Positions 43,434-52,340 of a stretch of DNA of 64,000 nt are shown here, piece after piece. The DNA comes from Kitasatospora sp. GAS204B (GTDB lineage: Bacteria > Actinomycetota > Actinomycetes > Streptomycetales > Streptomycetaceae). The position numbers and the translations under genes are program-made. Below the pieces are notes generated by a model. It was not told the origin of the DNA. It did no database searches and worked only from the letters and a program-made list of their open reading frames with translations. The stretch is taken from the NCBI RefSeq assembly GCF_029892155.1, contig NZ_JARZAG010000021.1:1-64000 (forward strand), given 5' to 3'. Each line of letters begins with the position of its first letter. Positions within the stretch are counted from its first letter, which is position 1.

Positions 43434-43597
43434 GGCCTGTACGGCGGATCTTTTCGGATGAGCCCGCGGCGCTGGGCGCCCGGCTGGGCGTGCGCCCGAG
43501 TCGTCCTCGTACTGGACGTACTTGGGCGATTCGGGCGTGCGTCCAGCCGGGATGCCCGGCGTCGCGGGCCCGGAAAGATCCGCCGTACAGGCCCTAG
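43430..43597. repeat. 168-bp imperfect palindromic interspersed element
   Basis: Terminal arms of 24 nt pair perfectly (43430-43453 with 43574-43597), and the interior pairs imperfectly up to a tip near 43514. The ends are CTAG. It lies between the glycosyltransferase stop and the paaK promoter. Similar palindromes near stop codons appear to recur in streptomycete genomes (from memory, not checked). It may act as a terminator or be a MITE-like element. Confidence 0.75.
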
Positions 43598-43669
43598 CTG
43601 CGGCGCCGCGCGGATTTGAGCCTTGACGTGCCGTGGCGTTGCTGGGTTACTTGACCTTGCCGCACGATA

Positions 43670-43683
43670 ACCGAATGTTCGGT
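43670..43683. promoter_or_regulatory. TetR/PaaR-like operator upstream of paaK
   Basis: accgaatgttcggt is an inverted repeat (ACCGA-N4-TCGGT) extended by a further 'cggt'. It overlaps the probable -10 region; a TTGACC at 43651-43656 could be the -35. It resembles the ACCG-N6-CGGT core of actinobacterial PaaR sites. No paaR lies in the window. Confidence 0.5.
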
Positions 43684-43759
43684 CGGTGCGTGGAAGGCGA
43701 GCATCGTGGCCGCAGCGCCCGCCCCGCCCCGCCGCCGACGTGAGAGAGGCAGGGGCGCG

Positions 43760-45109
43760 ATGAGCAGTGAACCGACGGCGCCGCCGTTCCCGCGAGCCCG
43801 CCTGGGGGAGCCCCTGCCCGCGGAACTGCTCGACGACGCCGAGCGGATGTCGCGCGCGGAGCTCCAGGAGCTCCAACTCGCCCGTCTCCAGGCGACCCTG
43901 CGGCACGCCTACGAGCACGTCGAGCTGTACCGCAGGAAGTTCGACGATGCCGGGGTCACCCCCGCCGACTGCCGCAGCCTGGCGGACCTGGCCAGGTTCC
44001 CCTTCACCACCAAGGCCGACCTGCGCGACACCTACCCCTTCGGCATGTTCGCCGTCCCGATGGACCGGGTCCGGCGGCTGCACGCCTCCAGCGGCACCAC
44101 GGGACGTCCCGTGGTGGTCGGCTACACCGACGGTGACCTGTCGATGTGGGCCGACGTGGTCGCCCGCTCGATCCGCGCCGCCGGCGGCCGCCCCGGGCAC
44201 AAGGTGCACATCAGTTACGGCTACGGGCTGTTCACCGGCGGCCTCGGTGCCCACTACGGTGCCGAGCGGGCCGGCTGCCTGGTGATCCCCGCGTCGGGTG
44301 GCATGACCGCACGTCAGGTGCAGCTCATCCAGGACTTCGAACCCGAGATCATCATGGTCACCCCCTCCTACCTGCTCACCCTGCTCGACGAGTTCGAGCG
44401 CCAGGGGGTCGACCCGCGCTCGACCTCGCTGCGGGTCGGCATCTTCGGCGCCGAGCCCTGGACCGAGGAGATGCGCCGGGAGATCGAGGAGCGGATGGAC
44501 ATCCACGCCGTGGACATCTACGGCCTGTCCGAGGTGATCGGTCCCGGTGTCGCCCAGGAGTGCGTGGAGACCAAGGACGGCCTGCACGTGTGGGAGGACC
44601 ACTTCTACCCCGAGATCGTCGACCCGATCACGGACGAGGTGCTGGCCGACGGCGACCCCGGCGAACTGGTCCTCACCTCGCTCACCAAGGAAGCGCTGCC
44701 GATCATCCGCTACCGGACCCGCGACCTGACGCGACTGCTGCCGGGCACCGCCAGGCCCGCCTTCCGCCGGATCGAGAAGATCACCGGCCGCTGCGACGAC
44801 ATGATCATCCTGCGCGGGGTGAACCTCTTCCCCAGCCAGATCGAGGAGATCGTGCTGCGCACCCCCGGCGTCGCCCCGCACTTCCAGCTCCAGCTCACCC
44901 GGCGCGGCCGGATGGACCACCTGCTCGTCCAGGTCGAGGCGCGGTCCGCGGCCATCGGGTCCGAGCAGCGCGAGGCGGCGGCCCGCGCGATCGGCCAGGG
45001 CGTCAAGGACGGCATCGGGGTGAGTGTCGAGGTCGTGATCGTCGACCCCGAGACGCTGGAGCGCTCGGTCGGCAAGATCCGCCGGGTCAGGGACCTGCGG
45101 GAGCGGTGA
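43760..45109 (+). CDS. paaK: Phenylacetate-CoA ligase
   Basis: The protein has 449 residues from an ATG at 43760, with a gcagggg SD; an in-frame upstream ATG is less likely. The adenylation motif 'ASSGTTGRPVVVGYT' is at ~109, with 'VDIYGLSEVIGPGVAQEC' and 'ITGRCDDMIILRGVNLFPSQIEEI' characteristic of PaaK. It converts phenylacetate, ATP and CoA to phenylacetyl-CoA. The paaABCDE oxygenase genes are not adjacent, so it may be a stand-alone copy or its partners lie elsewhere. Confidence 0.9.
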   Translation: MSSEPTAPPFPRARLGEPLPAELLDDAERMSRAELQELQLARLQATLRHAYEHVELYRRKFDDAGVTPADCRSLADLARFPFTTKADLRDTYPFGMFAVPMDRVRRLHASSGTTGRPVVVGYTDGDLSMWADVVARSIRAAGGRPGHKVHISYGYGLFTGGLGAHYGAERAGCLVIPASGGMTARQVQLIQDFEPEIIMVTPSYLLTLLDEFERQGVDPRSTSLRVGIFGAEPWTEEMRREIEERMDIHAVDIYGLSEVIGPGVAQECVETKDGLHVWEDHFYPEIVDPITDEVLADGDPGELVLTSLTKEALPIIRYRTRDLTRLLPGTARPAFRRIEKITGRCDDMIILRGVNLFPSQIEEIVLRTPGVAPHFQLQLTRRGRMDHLLVQVEARSAAIGSEQREAAARAIGQGVKDGIGVSVEVVIVDPETLERSVGKIRRVRDLRER

Positions 45110-45190
45110 TCCGCTGACGGCCCGCCCGGCCGGGGACTTCCGGCGCGGCCCCAACAGACTGCCTTACCCACCGCGCGGGTCCGGGTTGAG

Positions 45191-45204
45191 GTGAAACATG
45201 TCAC
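45191..45204. promoter_or_regulatory. GTGA-N6-TCAC dyad upstream of pntA
   Basis: gtgaaacatgtcac matches the GTGA-N6-TCAC spacing of Rex and CRP operators, and also the streptomycete CRP pattern GTG-N6-GNCAC. It lies ~146 bp before the pntA start in the 240-bp paaK-pntA gap. Redox control by Rex would suit a transhydrogenase, but the two cannot be distinguished here. Confidence 0.45.
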
Positions 45205-45349
45205 GGTCCCGACCCCTGCGCCTCGCCCGGCCGGGGCGTGTAGGTTCCAGCCCCCAAGGGGAGGACACTTTTCCCTGATCGCAGATCCCCCGTCATCAGC
45301 TCCTGATCCGCTCCTGAACCGCTCCTGCGACGAGAGAGAGCCACGAGAG

Positions 45350-46918
45350 ATGTCCGCACACGGCTCCACGCACCACCCTCCTCAGCGCATCGGTGTGGTC
45401 GCCGAGTCCACCCCTGGGGAGACCCGTGTCGCGGCCACCCCGTCGACCGTGCGTGGGCTGCTCGCACTCGGCTACGAGGTGGTCGTCGAGTCCGGGGCCG
45501 GCTCGGCCTCCGGCTTCACCGACGAGGCCTATGCCGCGGCCGGCGCGAACCTCGGCGACGCCTGGTCGGCCGACACCGTCCTGAAGGTCAACGCCCCGTC
45601 AGCCGGGGAGATCGCCCGGCTGAGTGACGGCGCGACCGTGGTCGGCCTGCTCGCCCCGGCGCAGCGACCCGACCTGCTGGAGGCGCTGTCGTCGCGTCCG
45701 ATCACGGCGCTGGCGCTGGACGCGGTGCCGCGGATCTCGCGGGCGCAGTCGATGGACGTGCTCAGCTCGATGGCGAACATCGCCGGGTACCGGGCGGTGA
45801 TCGAGGCGGCGCACGTCTTCGGGCGCTTCTTCACCGGCCAGGTGACGGCCGCGGGCAAGGTCCCCCCGGCGAAGGTCCTGGTGGCCGGCGCCGGTGTGGC
45901 CGGGCTCGCCGCCATCGGCGCCGCCTCCAGCCTGGGCGCGATCGTCCGCGCGACCGACCCCCGGCCGGAAGTCGCCGACCAGGTACGGTCGTTGGGTGGC
46001 GAGTACCTCGCCGTCAACGTCGTCCAGGAGACGAGCAACGACGGTTACGCCAAGGCGACCTCCGCCGACTACGATCGCGCCGCCGCCGAGCTCTACCACG
46101 AGCAGGCCCAGGACGTGGACATCGTCGTCACCACCGCGCTGATCCCCGGCCGTCCGGCCCCGCGCCTGCTCACCGCCGAGGACGTGGCCGCGATGAAGCC
46201 CGGCAGCGTCATCGTCGACATGGCCGCCGCGGCGGGCGGCAACGTCGAGGGCACCGTGCCGGGCCGCACGGTGGTCACCGGCAACGGCGTCACCATCATC
46301 GGCTACACCGACCTCGCGTCCCGGCTGCCCGCCCAGGCCTCACAGCTGTTCGGCACCAATCTGGCCAACCTGCTGAAGCTGCTGACGCCACGTCAGGACG
46401 GGCGGCTGGTCATCGACTTCGACGACGTGGTCCAGCGGGCGGTGACCGTGGTCCGCGCGGGAGAGATCACCTGGCCGCCGCCACCCGTGGCCGTCTCGGC
46501 CGCGCCCGCCGCGCAGCCCGCGGGCGCGCCGGCCGCCGTGGAGCCGAAGAAGCCCCGGCTCACCCCGGCGGCCCGCTTCGGCCTGATCGGCGCCGCGATG
46601 CTGGCGATGTTCGTGCTCGTCGCCTTCGCTCCGGCCCAACTCGCCGAGAACTTCACGGTGTTCGCGCTCGCGGTGGTCATCGGCTACTACGTCATCGGCA
46701 AGGTCCACCATGCCCTGCACACCCCGCTGATGTCGGTGACCAACGCGATCTCCGGGATCGTGGTGATCGGCGCCCTGCTGCAGATCGGGCACGAGAGCGT
46801 GCTCGTCACGGTGCTGTCGTTCGTGGCGATCCTGCTGACGAGCGTGAACATCTTCGGCGGCTTCGCCGTCACCCGCCGCATGCTGAACATGTTCTCCACC
46901 GCCCCGGAAAGGCGCTGA
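45350..46918 (+). CDS. pntA: NAD(P)+ transhydrogenase subunit alpha
   Basis: The protein has 522 residues from an ATG at 45350, chosen for the purine-rich leader and the conserved start of the domain. The N-terminal ~380 residues bind NAD(H) ('VLVAGAGVAGLAAIGAASSL', 'RATDPRPEVADQVRSLGGEY'). The C-terminal ~100 contain the membrane segments of the fused alpha2 part. With PntB it couples hydride transfer between NADH and NADP+ to proton flow. pntB starts 6 bp after its stop. Confidence 0.92.
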   Translation: MSAHGSTHHPPQRIGVVAESTPGETRVAATPSTVRGLLALGYEVVVESGAGSASGFTDEAYAAAGANLGDAWSADTVLKVNAPSAGEIARLSDGATVVGLLAPAQRPDLLEALSSRPITALALDAVPRISRAQSMDVLSSMANIAGYRAVIEAAHVFGRFFTGQVTAAGKVPPAKVLVAGAGVAGLAAIGAASSLGAIVRATDPRPEVADQVRSLGGEYLAVNVVQETSNDGYAKATSADYDRAAAELYHEQAQDVDIVVTTALIPGRPAPRLLTAEDVAAMKPGSVIVDMAAAAGGNVEGTVPGRTVVTGNGVTIIGYTDLASRLPAQASQLFGTNLANLLKLLTPRQDGRLVIDFDDVVQRAVTVVRAGEITWPPPPVAVSAAPAAQPAGAPAAVEPKKPRLTPAARFGLIGAAMLAMFVLVAFAPAQLAENFTVFALAVVIGYYVIGKVHHALHTPLMSVTNAISGIVVIGALLQIGHESVLVTVLSFVAILLTSVNIFGGFAVTRRMLNMFSTAPERR

Positions 46919-46924
46919 GTTCCG

Positions 46925-48391
46925 ATGACGTCCACGACAGCCGCTCATGCCGCGGATCTGGTCGCCGCCCTGCTGTTCATCCTCAGCCTGGCCGGGCTCT
47001 CCCAGCACCGCACCTCCCGCGCCGGCGTCGTCTACGGCATCGCCGGCATGGCCCTCGCCCTGGTCGCCACCGTGGTGGTGGCGGCGCAGAGCATCACGGC
47101 CGGCGCGGTCACCCTGATCGTCCTCGCGATGGCGCTGGGCGCAGCGATCGGCCTGTGGCGGGCGCGGCAGGTCGAGATGACGCAGATGCCCGAGCTCATC
47201 GCCGTCCTGCACAGCTTCGTCGGCCTCGCCGCGGTGCTGGTCGGCTGGGACAGCTACCTGGAGGTGGAGTCGCACGGCTCGGCGCAGACCCGGATCGCCG
47301 CCGACCTGCTGGGCATCCACCACGCCGAGGTGTTCATCGGCGTCTTCATCGGGGCGGTCACCTTCACCGGCTCCATCGTCGCCTTCCTCAAGCTGTCCGC
47401 CCGGATCGCCTCGCGCCCGCTGACGCTGCCCGGCAAGAACGCGCTCAACGCCGGTGCGCTCGCGGCGTTCGTGCTGCTGACGATCTGGTTCACCGTCAGC
47501 CCGAACCTCGCGCTGATGGTGGCGGTCACGGTGCTCGCGCTCGCGCTGGGCTGGCACCTGGTCGCCTCGATCGGCGGCGGTGACATGCCCGTCGTCGTCT
47601 CCATGCTCAACAGCTACTCCGGCTGGGCCGCGGCCGCCGCCGGGTTCCTGCTCGACAACAACCTGCTCATCGTCACGGGCGCGCTGGTCGGCTCCTCGGG
47701 TGCCTACCTCTCCTACATCATGTGCAAGGCGATGAACCGCTCCTTCCTCTCCGTCATCGCGGGGGGCTTCGGCATCGAAGCCCCCTCGGCCGGGAACGAG
47801 GAGCAGGGCGAGCACCGCGAGATCCGTGCCCTGGAGACGGCGGAACTGCTCGCCCAGGCCCGGTCGGTGGTCATCACCCCGGGCTACGGCATGGCGGTCG
47901 CACAGGCCCAGCACCCCGTCGCGGAGCTGACCCGCCGGCTGCGCGAGCGCGGCGTCGAGGTCCGCTTCGGTGTCCACCCCGTCGCCGGGCGCCTGCCCGG
48001 GCACATGAACGTCCTGCTGGCCGAGGCGAAGGTGCCCTACGACATCGTCCTGGAGATGGACGAGATCAACGACGACTTCGCCGACACCTCGGTCGTCCTC
48101 GTCATCGGTGCCAACGACACCGTCAATCCCGCCGCCACCGACGACCCGTCCAGCCCGATCGCCGGCATGCCGGTGCTGCGGGTGTGGGAGGCGGAGCAGG
48201 TCGTCGTCTTCAAGCGCTCGATGGCCTCCGGCTACGCGGGAGTCCAGAACCCGCTGTTCTTCCGCGAGAACACCGGCATGCTCTTCGGCGACGCGAAGCA
48301 GAGCGTCGAGGAGATCCTCCAGGCCCTCGGCACCGCGGACCCGCGCACCCCGGAGCCGACCGGGGCACGCCGGACGACGGTGGCCGGTTAG
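46925..48391 (+). CDS. pntB: NAD(P)+ transhydrogenase subunit beta
   Basis: The protein has 488 residues. About eight membrane segments in the first ~280 residues precede the NADP-binding domain ('VVITPGYGMAVAQAQHPVAE', 'VRFGVHPVAGRLPGHMNVLL', 'VLVIGANDTVNPAA'), all typical of PntB. It is the partner of PntA in one operon. A hairpin follows the stop. Confidence 0.92.
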   Translation: MTSTTAAHAADLVAALLFILSLAGLSQHRTSRAGVVYGIAGMALALVATVVVAAQSITAGAVTLIVLAMALGAAIGLWRARQVEMTQMPELIAVLHSFVGLAAVLVGWDSYLEVESHGSAQTRIAADLLGIHHAEVFIGVFIGAVTFTGSIVAFLKLSARIASRPLTLPGKNALNAGALAAFVLLTIWFTVSPNLALMVAVTVLALALGWHLVASIGGGDMPVVVSMLNSYSGWAAAAAGFLLDNNLLIVTGALVGSSGAYLSYIMCKAMNRSFLSVIAGGFGIEAPSAGNEEQGEHREIRALETAELLAQARSVVITPGYGMAVAQAQHPVAELTRRLRERGVEVRFGVHPVAGRLPGHMNVLLAEAKVPYDIVLEMDEINDDFADTSVVLVIGANDTVNPAATDDPSSPIAGMPVLRVWEAEQVVVFKRSMASGYAGVQNPLFFRENTGMLFGDAKQSVEEILQALGTADPRTPEPTGARRTTVAG

Positions 48392-48395
48392 GAAG

Positions 48396-48427
48396 GTGGC
48401 GCAGGCCGCGAACGCCGCCTGCGCCAC
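48396..48427. terminator. Hairpin after pntB
   Basis: 11-bp arms (48396-48406 and 48417-48427) enclose a 10-nt loop between the convergent pntB and S51 peptidase genes. Confidence 0.7.
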
Positions 48428-48496
48428 GCCGCCGTCGACGAGCAGTTCCGCGCCGGAGGGGAGCAGAGGCGCCGGCCGACAGCAGCGGGAGGGCTG

Positions 48497-49183
48497 TCAG
48501 GGCTGCACGAGCGGGTACTGGAACGACTTCCAGCGGCCCTCGGAGACCACTTCGACCACGCCGTCGGCCACCTTGATGGCGGTCTGCTCGTCAATCGCGT
48601 ACGCCGGACCCGCGATCGCGGCCGCCCATCGTTCTGCATCGGCCATGGTGTTCTCCGGACAGGCCGGATGATCCAGGTGCGGGAAGATCGAAAAATCGAC
48701 CAGGCCAAGCGTGCTGTCGCCGCCGGTGGGCGGCTGCCAGCCCACGAAGTCCTCCCCGATGCGGGGGGTCACCACCATGCTCCCGGCGCTGAGCCCCACG
48801 TAGACCGTGTCGGACAGTGACGGCAGGAGGTCGGCCAGCCCGGACTCCCGCATCCAGTGGGCCAGGTACAGCGCGTCACCGCCGTTGACCAGCAGGACGT
48901 CGGCCTCCCGGACCCAGGAGACCCAGCGTGCCTTCTCGATGCTGGGCAGCGCGGTGAGCTCCAACACGCCCACCGACTTCCACCCGAGCTCGGTCATGGG
49001 GCTGGGAGATCGTCCGCTGATGAACCGCCATGGCCCGCCCGGATCGGCGTCGGGGTGGCCGTACCCCGCGGTGGGGATGCAGAGGGCGCTGGACTCGGCG
49101 ATCGGCTTACCCAGGAGGTCGACCAGCGCATCCTGGATGCTCGCGTTCTTGATACCGGAGTCGGTGAGGAGAAGCTTCATCAT
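48497..49183 (-). CDS. Peptidase S51 family (type 1 glutamine-amidotransferase-like) protein
   Basis: The protein has 228 residues, with SD aaggga before adjacent ATGs at 49183 and 49180. The nucleophile elbow 'GLSAGSMVV' and 'LLVNGGDALYL' match the peptidase E/S51 fold, in which Ser acts on dipeptides with N-terminal Asp. 'DFSIFPHLDHP' supplies the usual His. The biological substrate is unknown. Confidence 0.8.
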   Translation of the reverse strand: MMKLLLTDSGIKNASIQDALVDLLGKPIAESSALCIPTAGYGHPDADPGGPWRFISGRSPSPMTELGWKSVGVLELTALPSIEKARWVSWVREADVLLVNGGDALYLAHWMRESGLADLLPSLSDTVYVGLSAGSMVVTPRIGEDFVGWQPPTGGDSTLGLVDFSIFPHLDHPACPENTMADAERWAAAIAGPAYAIDEQTAIKVADGVVEVVSEGRWKSFQYPLVQP

Positions 49184-49270
49184 GTCCCTTCCGAAGAAAC
49201 GTCGTTGACGTGGTCAGGGCTGGCACGAGCGGATACCTCATGATGCCAGTGGCGGCGCTGCGCGGCGCCC

Positions 49271-50164
49271 TCACAGCGCGTCGGCGGCCGCCGCTGCCAC
49301 GGCGTCCGCGACCTCGGCCAGCGCCGGGGAGTCGAGCTTCCACTGTTGCCAGTACAGCGGGACGTCGATCGGCCGGTCGGGGGCGAGATCGCGCAGCCGT
49401 CCGCCGACCGCCCGGGCGGCGACGTGGATCTCGGGGAGCATGCCCCAGCCGAGGCCGGACACCACCGCGTCCAGATAGGACTCCGAGGCGGGGACGAAGT
49501 GGCGCAGCGCCCCTGGCGTGGCTCGGGGGTTGAGGCGGTGCAGGAAGCGGTCCTGCAGTTCGTCGCGGCGGTCGAAGACCACGACCGGTGCGGCGCCGAG
49601 CAGTTGTCGCAGCGGTGCGCCGCCGAGCCAGCGGTCGACGAAGTCCGGGCTCGCCATGGCGCGGTAGCGCATCCGTCCCAGCGCACGCACCGAACACCCC
49701 TGGACCGGCTGCGGGGAGGAGGTCACGGCCGCCATCACGGTGCCCTCGCGCAGCAGTCGGGTGGTGTGCTCCTCGTCCTCCCGGTGCACCTCGAGGCAGA
49801 TCCGCCCCTCGCGACCGGCGTGCGCGAGCGCGGGCAGGAACCAGGTCGCCAGCGAGTCGGCGTTGACCGCGATCGACACCCGGGCCGGCTCGCCCGAGCC
49901 GGGCAGGCCCAGCTCGGCGCCGGCATCGCGCTCGAGGCGGGCGACCTGGCGGGCGAACCGCACGACGACCTCGCCGGAGTCGGTCAGCCGGATCGGCTTG
50001 GACCGCAGCAACAGGACCCGCCCGGTGCGCTCTTCGAGCGCCCTGATCCGCTGGCTGACGGCGGAGGGTGTCACATGCAGGGCCCGGGCCGCCGCTTCGA
50101 AGGTCCCCTCGTCGGCAGCGGCGAGCAGGGTGCGCACCTGCTCCAGGGGAAGGCCGGTCATCAT
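49271..50164 (-). CDS. lysG: LysG/ArgP-type LysR regulator
   Basis: The protein has 297 residues from an ATG at 50164; a longer frame to 50203 would run through the shared promoter. The N-terminal HTH is 'QVRTLLAAADEGTFEAAARA', and the effector domain contains 'GLGWGMLPEIHVA', as in ArgP/LysG. It is divergent from lysE, which such regulators activate in response to Lys, Arg or His. No SD is visible, so the mRNA may be leaderless. Confidence 0.85.
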   Translation of the reverse strand: MMTGLPLEQVRTLLAAADEGTFEAAARALHVTPSAVSQRIRALEERTGRVLLLRSKPIRLTDSGEVVVRFARQVARLERDAGAELGLPGSGEPARVSIAVNADSLATWFLPALAHAGREGRICLEVHREDEEHTTRLLREGTVMAAVTSSPQPVQGCSVRALGRMRYRAMASPDFVDRWLGGAPLRQLLGAAPVVVFDRRDELQDRFLHRLNPRATPGALRHFVPASESYLDAVVSGLGWGMLPEIHVAARAVGGRLRDLAPDRPIDVPLYWQQWKLDSPALAEVADAVAAAAADAL

Positions 50165-50168
50165 GGGT

Positions 50169-50194
50169 GCTAAGGATACGTAAGAAACATTAGC
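50169..50194. promoter_or_regulatory. Inverted repeat in the lysG-lysE intergenic region
   Basis: gctaa (50169-50173) and ttagc (50190-50194) flank an A-rich 16-bp spacer in an otherwise GC-rich region. It lies between the two divergent starts. This fits a LysR-type site that controls both genes. Confidence 0.5.
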
Positions 50195-50229
50195 TGGGCT
50201 CATCGCCGCGACTGACCTAGCCTCGCCCT

Positions 50230-50844
50230 ATGCACGACGTACTCATCGCGGCAGCCGCAGGACTGGGCACCGGACTCTCCCTCATCGTGGCCATCGGTGC
50301 CCAGAACGCCTTCGTGCTGCGCCAGGGCATCCGGCGCCGGCACGTGCCGGTGATCGTCGCGATCTGCGCGGGCTCGGACGCGGTCCTGATCGCCCTCGGC
50401 GTCGCCGGCATCGGCAGCGTGGTGCACGCCTGGCCCGCCGCGATCACCGCGCTGGCCTGGATCGGCGGCGCCTTCCTGGTCGGCTACGGGCTGCTCGCCG
50501 CCCGCCGGGCGCTGCGCTCGGCCCGGCTGGACCCGACCGCCGACACCGCCCCCTCGCTGCGCGCCGCCGTCCTCACCTGCCTCGCGCTGACCTGGCTGAA
50601 CCCCCACGTGTACCTGGACACCGTGCTGCTGCTCGGCTCGATCGCCGGCTCCTACGGCTCCCAGCGCTGGGCCTTCGGCGCCGGAGCCGCCGTCGCGAGC
50701 CTGTGCTGGTTCGGCGCACTCGGCTTCGGCGCGCGGCTGCTGGAACGCTTCTTCGCCCGTCCCGCCTCGTGGCGCATCCTCGACGCGCTCATCGCCGCCA
50801 TGATGACCACGCTCGGCGCGCTGATGGTCGCGAGCCATCCCTGA
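50230..50844 (+). CDS. lysE: LysE-family basic amino acid exporter
   Basis: The protein has 204 residues. The family start 'GLSLIVAIGAQNAFVLRQG' and 'LTWLNPHVYLDTVLLLG' are diagnostic, and about six membrane segments are present. It exports lysine and/or arginine. The partner regulator is divergent. No SD is seen before the ATG at 50230. Confidence 0.9.
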   Translation: MHDVLIAAAAGLGTGLSLIVAIGAQNAFVLRQGIRRRHVPVIVAICAGSDAVLIALGVAGIGSVVHAWPAAITALAWIGGAFLVGYGLLAARRALRSARLDPTADTAPSLRAAVLTCLALTWLNPHVYLDTVLLLGSIAGSYGSQRWAFGAGAAVASLCWFGALGFGARLLERFFARPASWRILDALIAAMMTTLGALMVASHP

Positions 50845-50882
50845 CCCTGCCCGAGGCTCCAACTGCCCGGCGCGGGACGGCT

Positions 50883-51302
50883 TCAGCGGTCCCGGGCGAG
50901 CAGCGCGGTGAGGCTGTCGGCGAGCTGCGTGCGGGCGGCGGTCGGCAGCGGGGTCAGGCGGCGCTCCAGTTCCCGGTCGATGGTCGCGGCGGCGGTGGCG
51001 AGGAGCGCGCTGCCCTGCGCGGTCAGTTCCACGATGGAGGAGCGCCGGTTGGCGGGGTGAGGTCTGCGCTGGACGTGGCCGGCCTTCTCGATCCGGTCGA
51101 CGGCCTGGCTGGCGCCACCGCTGGTGATGGCGAGCTGGTCCGCGATGTCCTGGACGCGGCAGTCGGGGGTCTGGGCGATCACGCGCATCGGCAGGTACTG
51201 GGCGAGCGGCAGATCGTGGTCCGTCCGCAGAGCGGTGTCCGCCGCGTCCCACAACTGGATCTGCGCGCGCACCAGAAGGCGCAGGAAGTCCTCGTTGTTC
51301 AT
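50883..51302 (-). CDS. MarR-family regulator
   Basis: The protein has 139 residues from an ATG at 51302 with SD gaggag 8 nt upstream. The winged helix-turn-helix is 'CRVQDIADQLAITSGGASQAVDRIEKAGH' (two pieces), with wing 'RRPHPANRRSSIVELT'. It is divergent from an esterase/SDR operon, which it probably represses. Confidence 0.85.
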   Translation of the reverse strand: MNNEDFLRLLVRAQIQLWDAADTALRTDHDLPLAQYLPMRVIAQTPDCRVQDIADQLAITSGGASQAVDRIEKAGHVQRRPHPANRRSSIVELTAQGSALLATAAATIDRELERRLTPLPTAARTQLADSLTALLARDR

Positions 51303-51332
51303 CGGTCCGCTCCTCGAAGCCTTGTCGTCATG

Positions 51333-51366
51333 GTTCATAGTGCTTAGTATCTTACTAGTAATGAAC
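51333..51366. promoter_or_regulatory. Probable MarR operator
   Basis: Inverted hexamers gttcat (51333-51338) and atgaac (51361-51366) bracket an AT-rich stretch with the palindrome ttactagtaa (51352-51361). It lies between the MarR and esterase starts and stands out as low GC. Confidence 0.6.
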
Positions 51367-51404
51367 TCCGTGCTCCACCCGAGACCTCTGCGAGGGCGAC
51401 AGTC

Positions 51405-52340
51405 ATGACTACCACCCAGATGGAGAACGTCAAGGCACTGCTGCGAGGTGCTCCGCTCGACCTGGCCGGGGATCCGCTGGAGATGCGCGCGGTGTTCCGC
51501 GCCATGCTCACCGCCGCCCCGGTGCCCGCCGACGTGCGGACCGAGCCCGCCGTGCTCGGCGGGGTGCCCGCCCTGCGGGTGTGGGTCGACGGGGCGACCC
51601 CGACCCCGCCGACCGCCACCATCGTCCACTTCCACGGCGGTTGCTACGCCGTCGGAGAACCGGCGACCAGCCTCAATCTGGTCGCCGCCCTCGCCCGCCG
51701 CACCGGCGCCGAGGTGCTCTCCGTCGACTACCGGCTCGCTCCCGAGCACCGCTACCCGGCCGCCGTGGACGACGCCCTCGCCGCCTACCGCGCGCTGCTG
51801 GACGCCGGCGGCGATCCGGCGCGGATCGTGGTCGCGGGGGAGTCGGCCGGGGCCGGCCTGGCGATGGCGACCCTGCTGTCCGCGCGGAGTGCCGGTCTGC
51901 CGCAACCCGCCGCGGCGTTGCTGCTCTCCCCGTGGGTGGACCTGACCCAGTCCGGCCGCAGCCTGGAGACCAAGGCCGGGGTCGACCCGTCGATGAGCGC
52001 CACCGCGCTGCGCGTGCGGGCCGCGGACTACCTGGGCGGTGCCGACCCGCGCGCTGAGCAGGCCAGTCCCGCCTTCGCCGACCTGCGCGGCCTCGCGCCG
52101 CTGCTCGTCCAGGCCGGCAGCCACGAGGTCCTGCTCGACGATGCGGTGCGCCTGGCCGCGCGGGCCGCCGAGTGCGACGTCGACGTCACCCTCGACGTCG
52201 TGGCCGGGGCGCCGCACGTCTTCCAGGCTTTCGCCGCCGTCCTGGACGAGGCCGCCGCCGCGCTCGACCGCGCCGCGGCCTTCCTGCGCGACCGCCTGGA
52301 CCCGGCTGCCACCGCCGCGCCGGAGCAGGTCGCGGCGTGA
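51405..52340 (+). CDS. HSL-family alpha/beta hydrolase
   Basis: The protein has 311 residues. The oxyanion-hole 'HFHGGCY' and nucleophile 'GESAG' are the signatures of hormone-sensitive-lipase-type esterases, and 'DYRLAPEHRYPAAVDD' is also typical. The C-terminal His lies in 'GAPHVFQAF'. It probably hydrolyses a small ester. The stop overlaps the SDR start (GTGA). Confidence 0.85.
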   Translation: MTTTQMENVKALLRGAPLDLAGDPLEMRAVFRAMLTAAPVPADVRTEPAVLGGVPALRVWVDGATPTPPTATIVHFHGGCYAVGEPATSLNLVAALARRTGAEVLSVDYRLAPEHRYPAAVDDALAAYRALLDAGGDPARIVVAGESAGAGLAMATLLSARSAGLPQPAAALLLSPWVDLTQSGRSLETKAGVDPSMSATALRVRAADYLGGADPRAEQASPAFADLRGLAPLLVQAGSHEVLLDDAVRLAARAAECDVDVTLDVVAGAPHVFQAFAAVLDEAAAALDRAAAFLRDRLDPAATAAPEQVAA

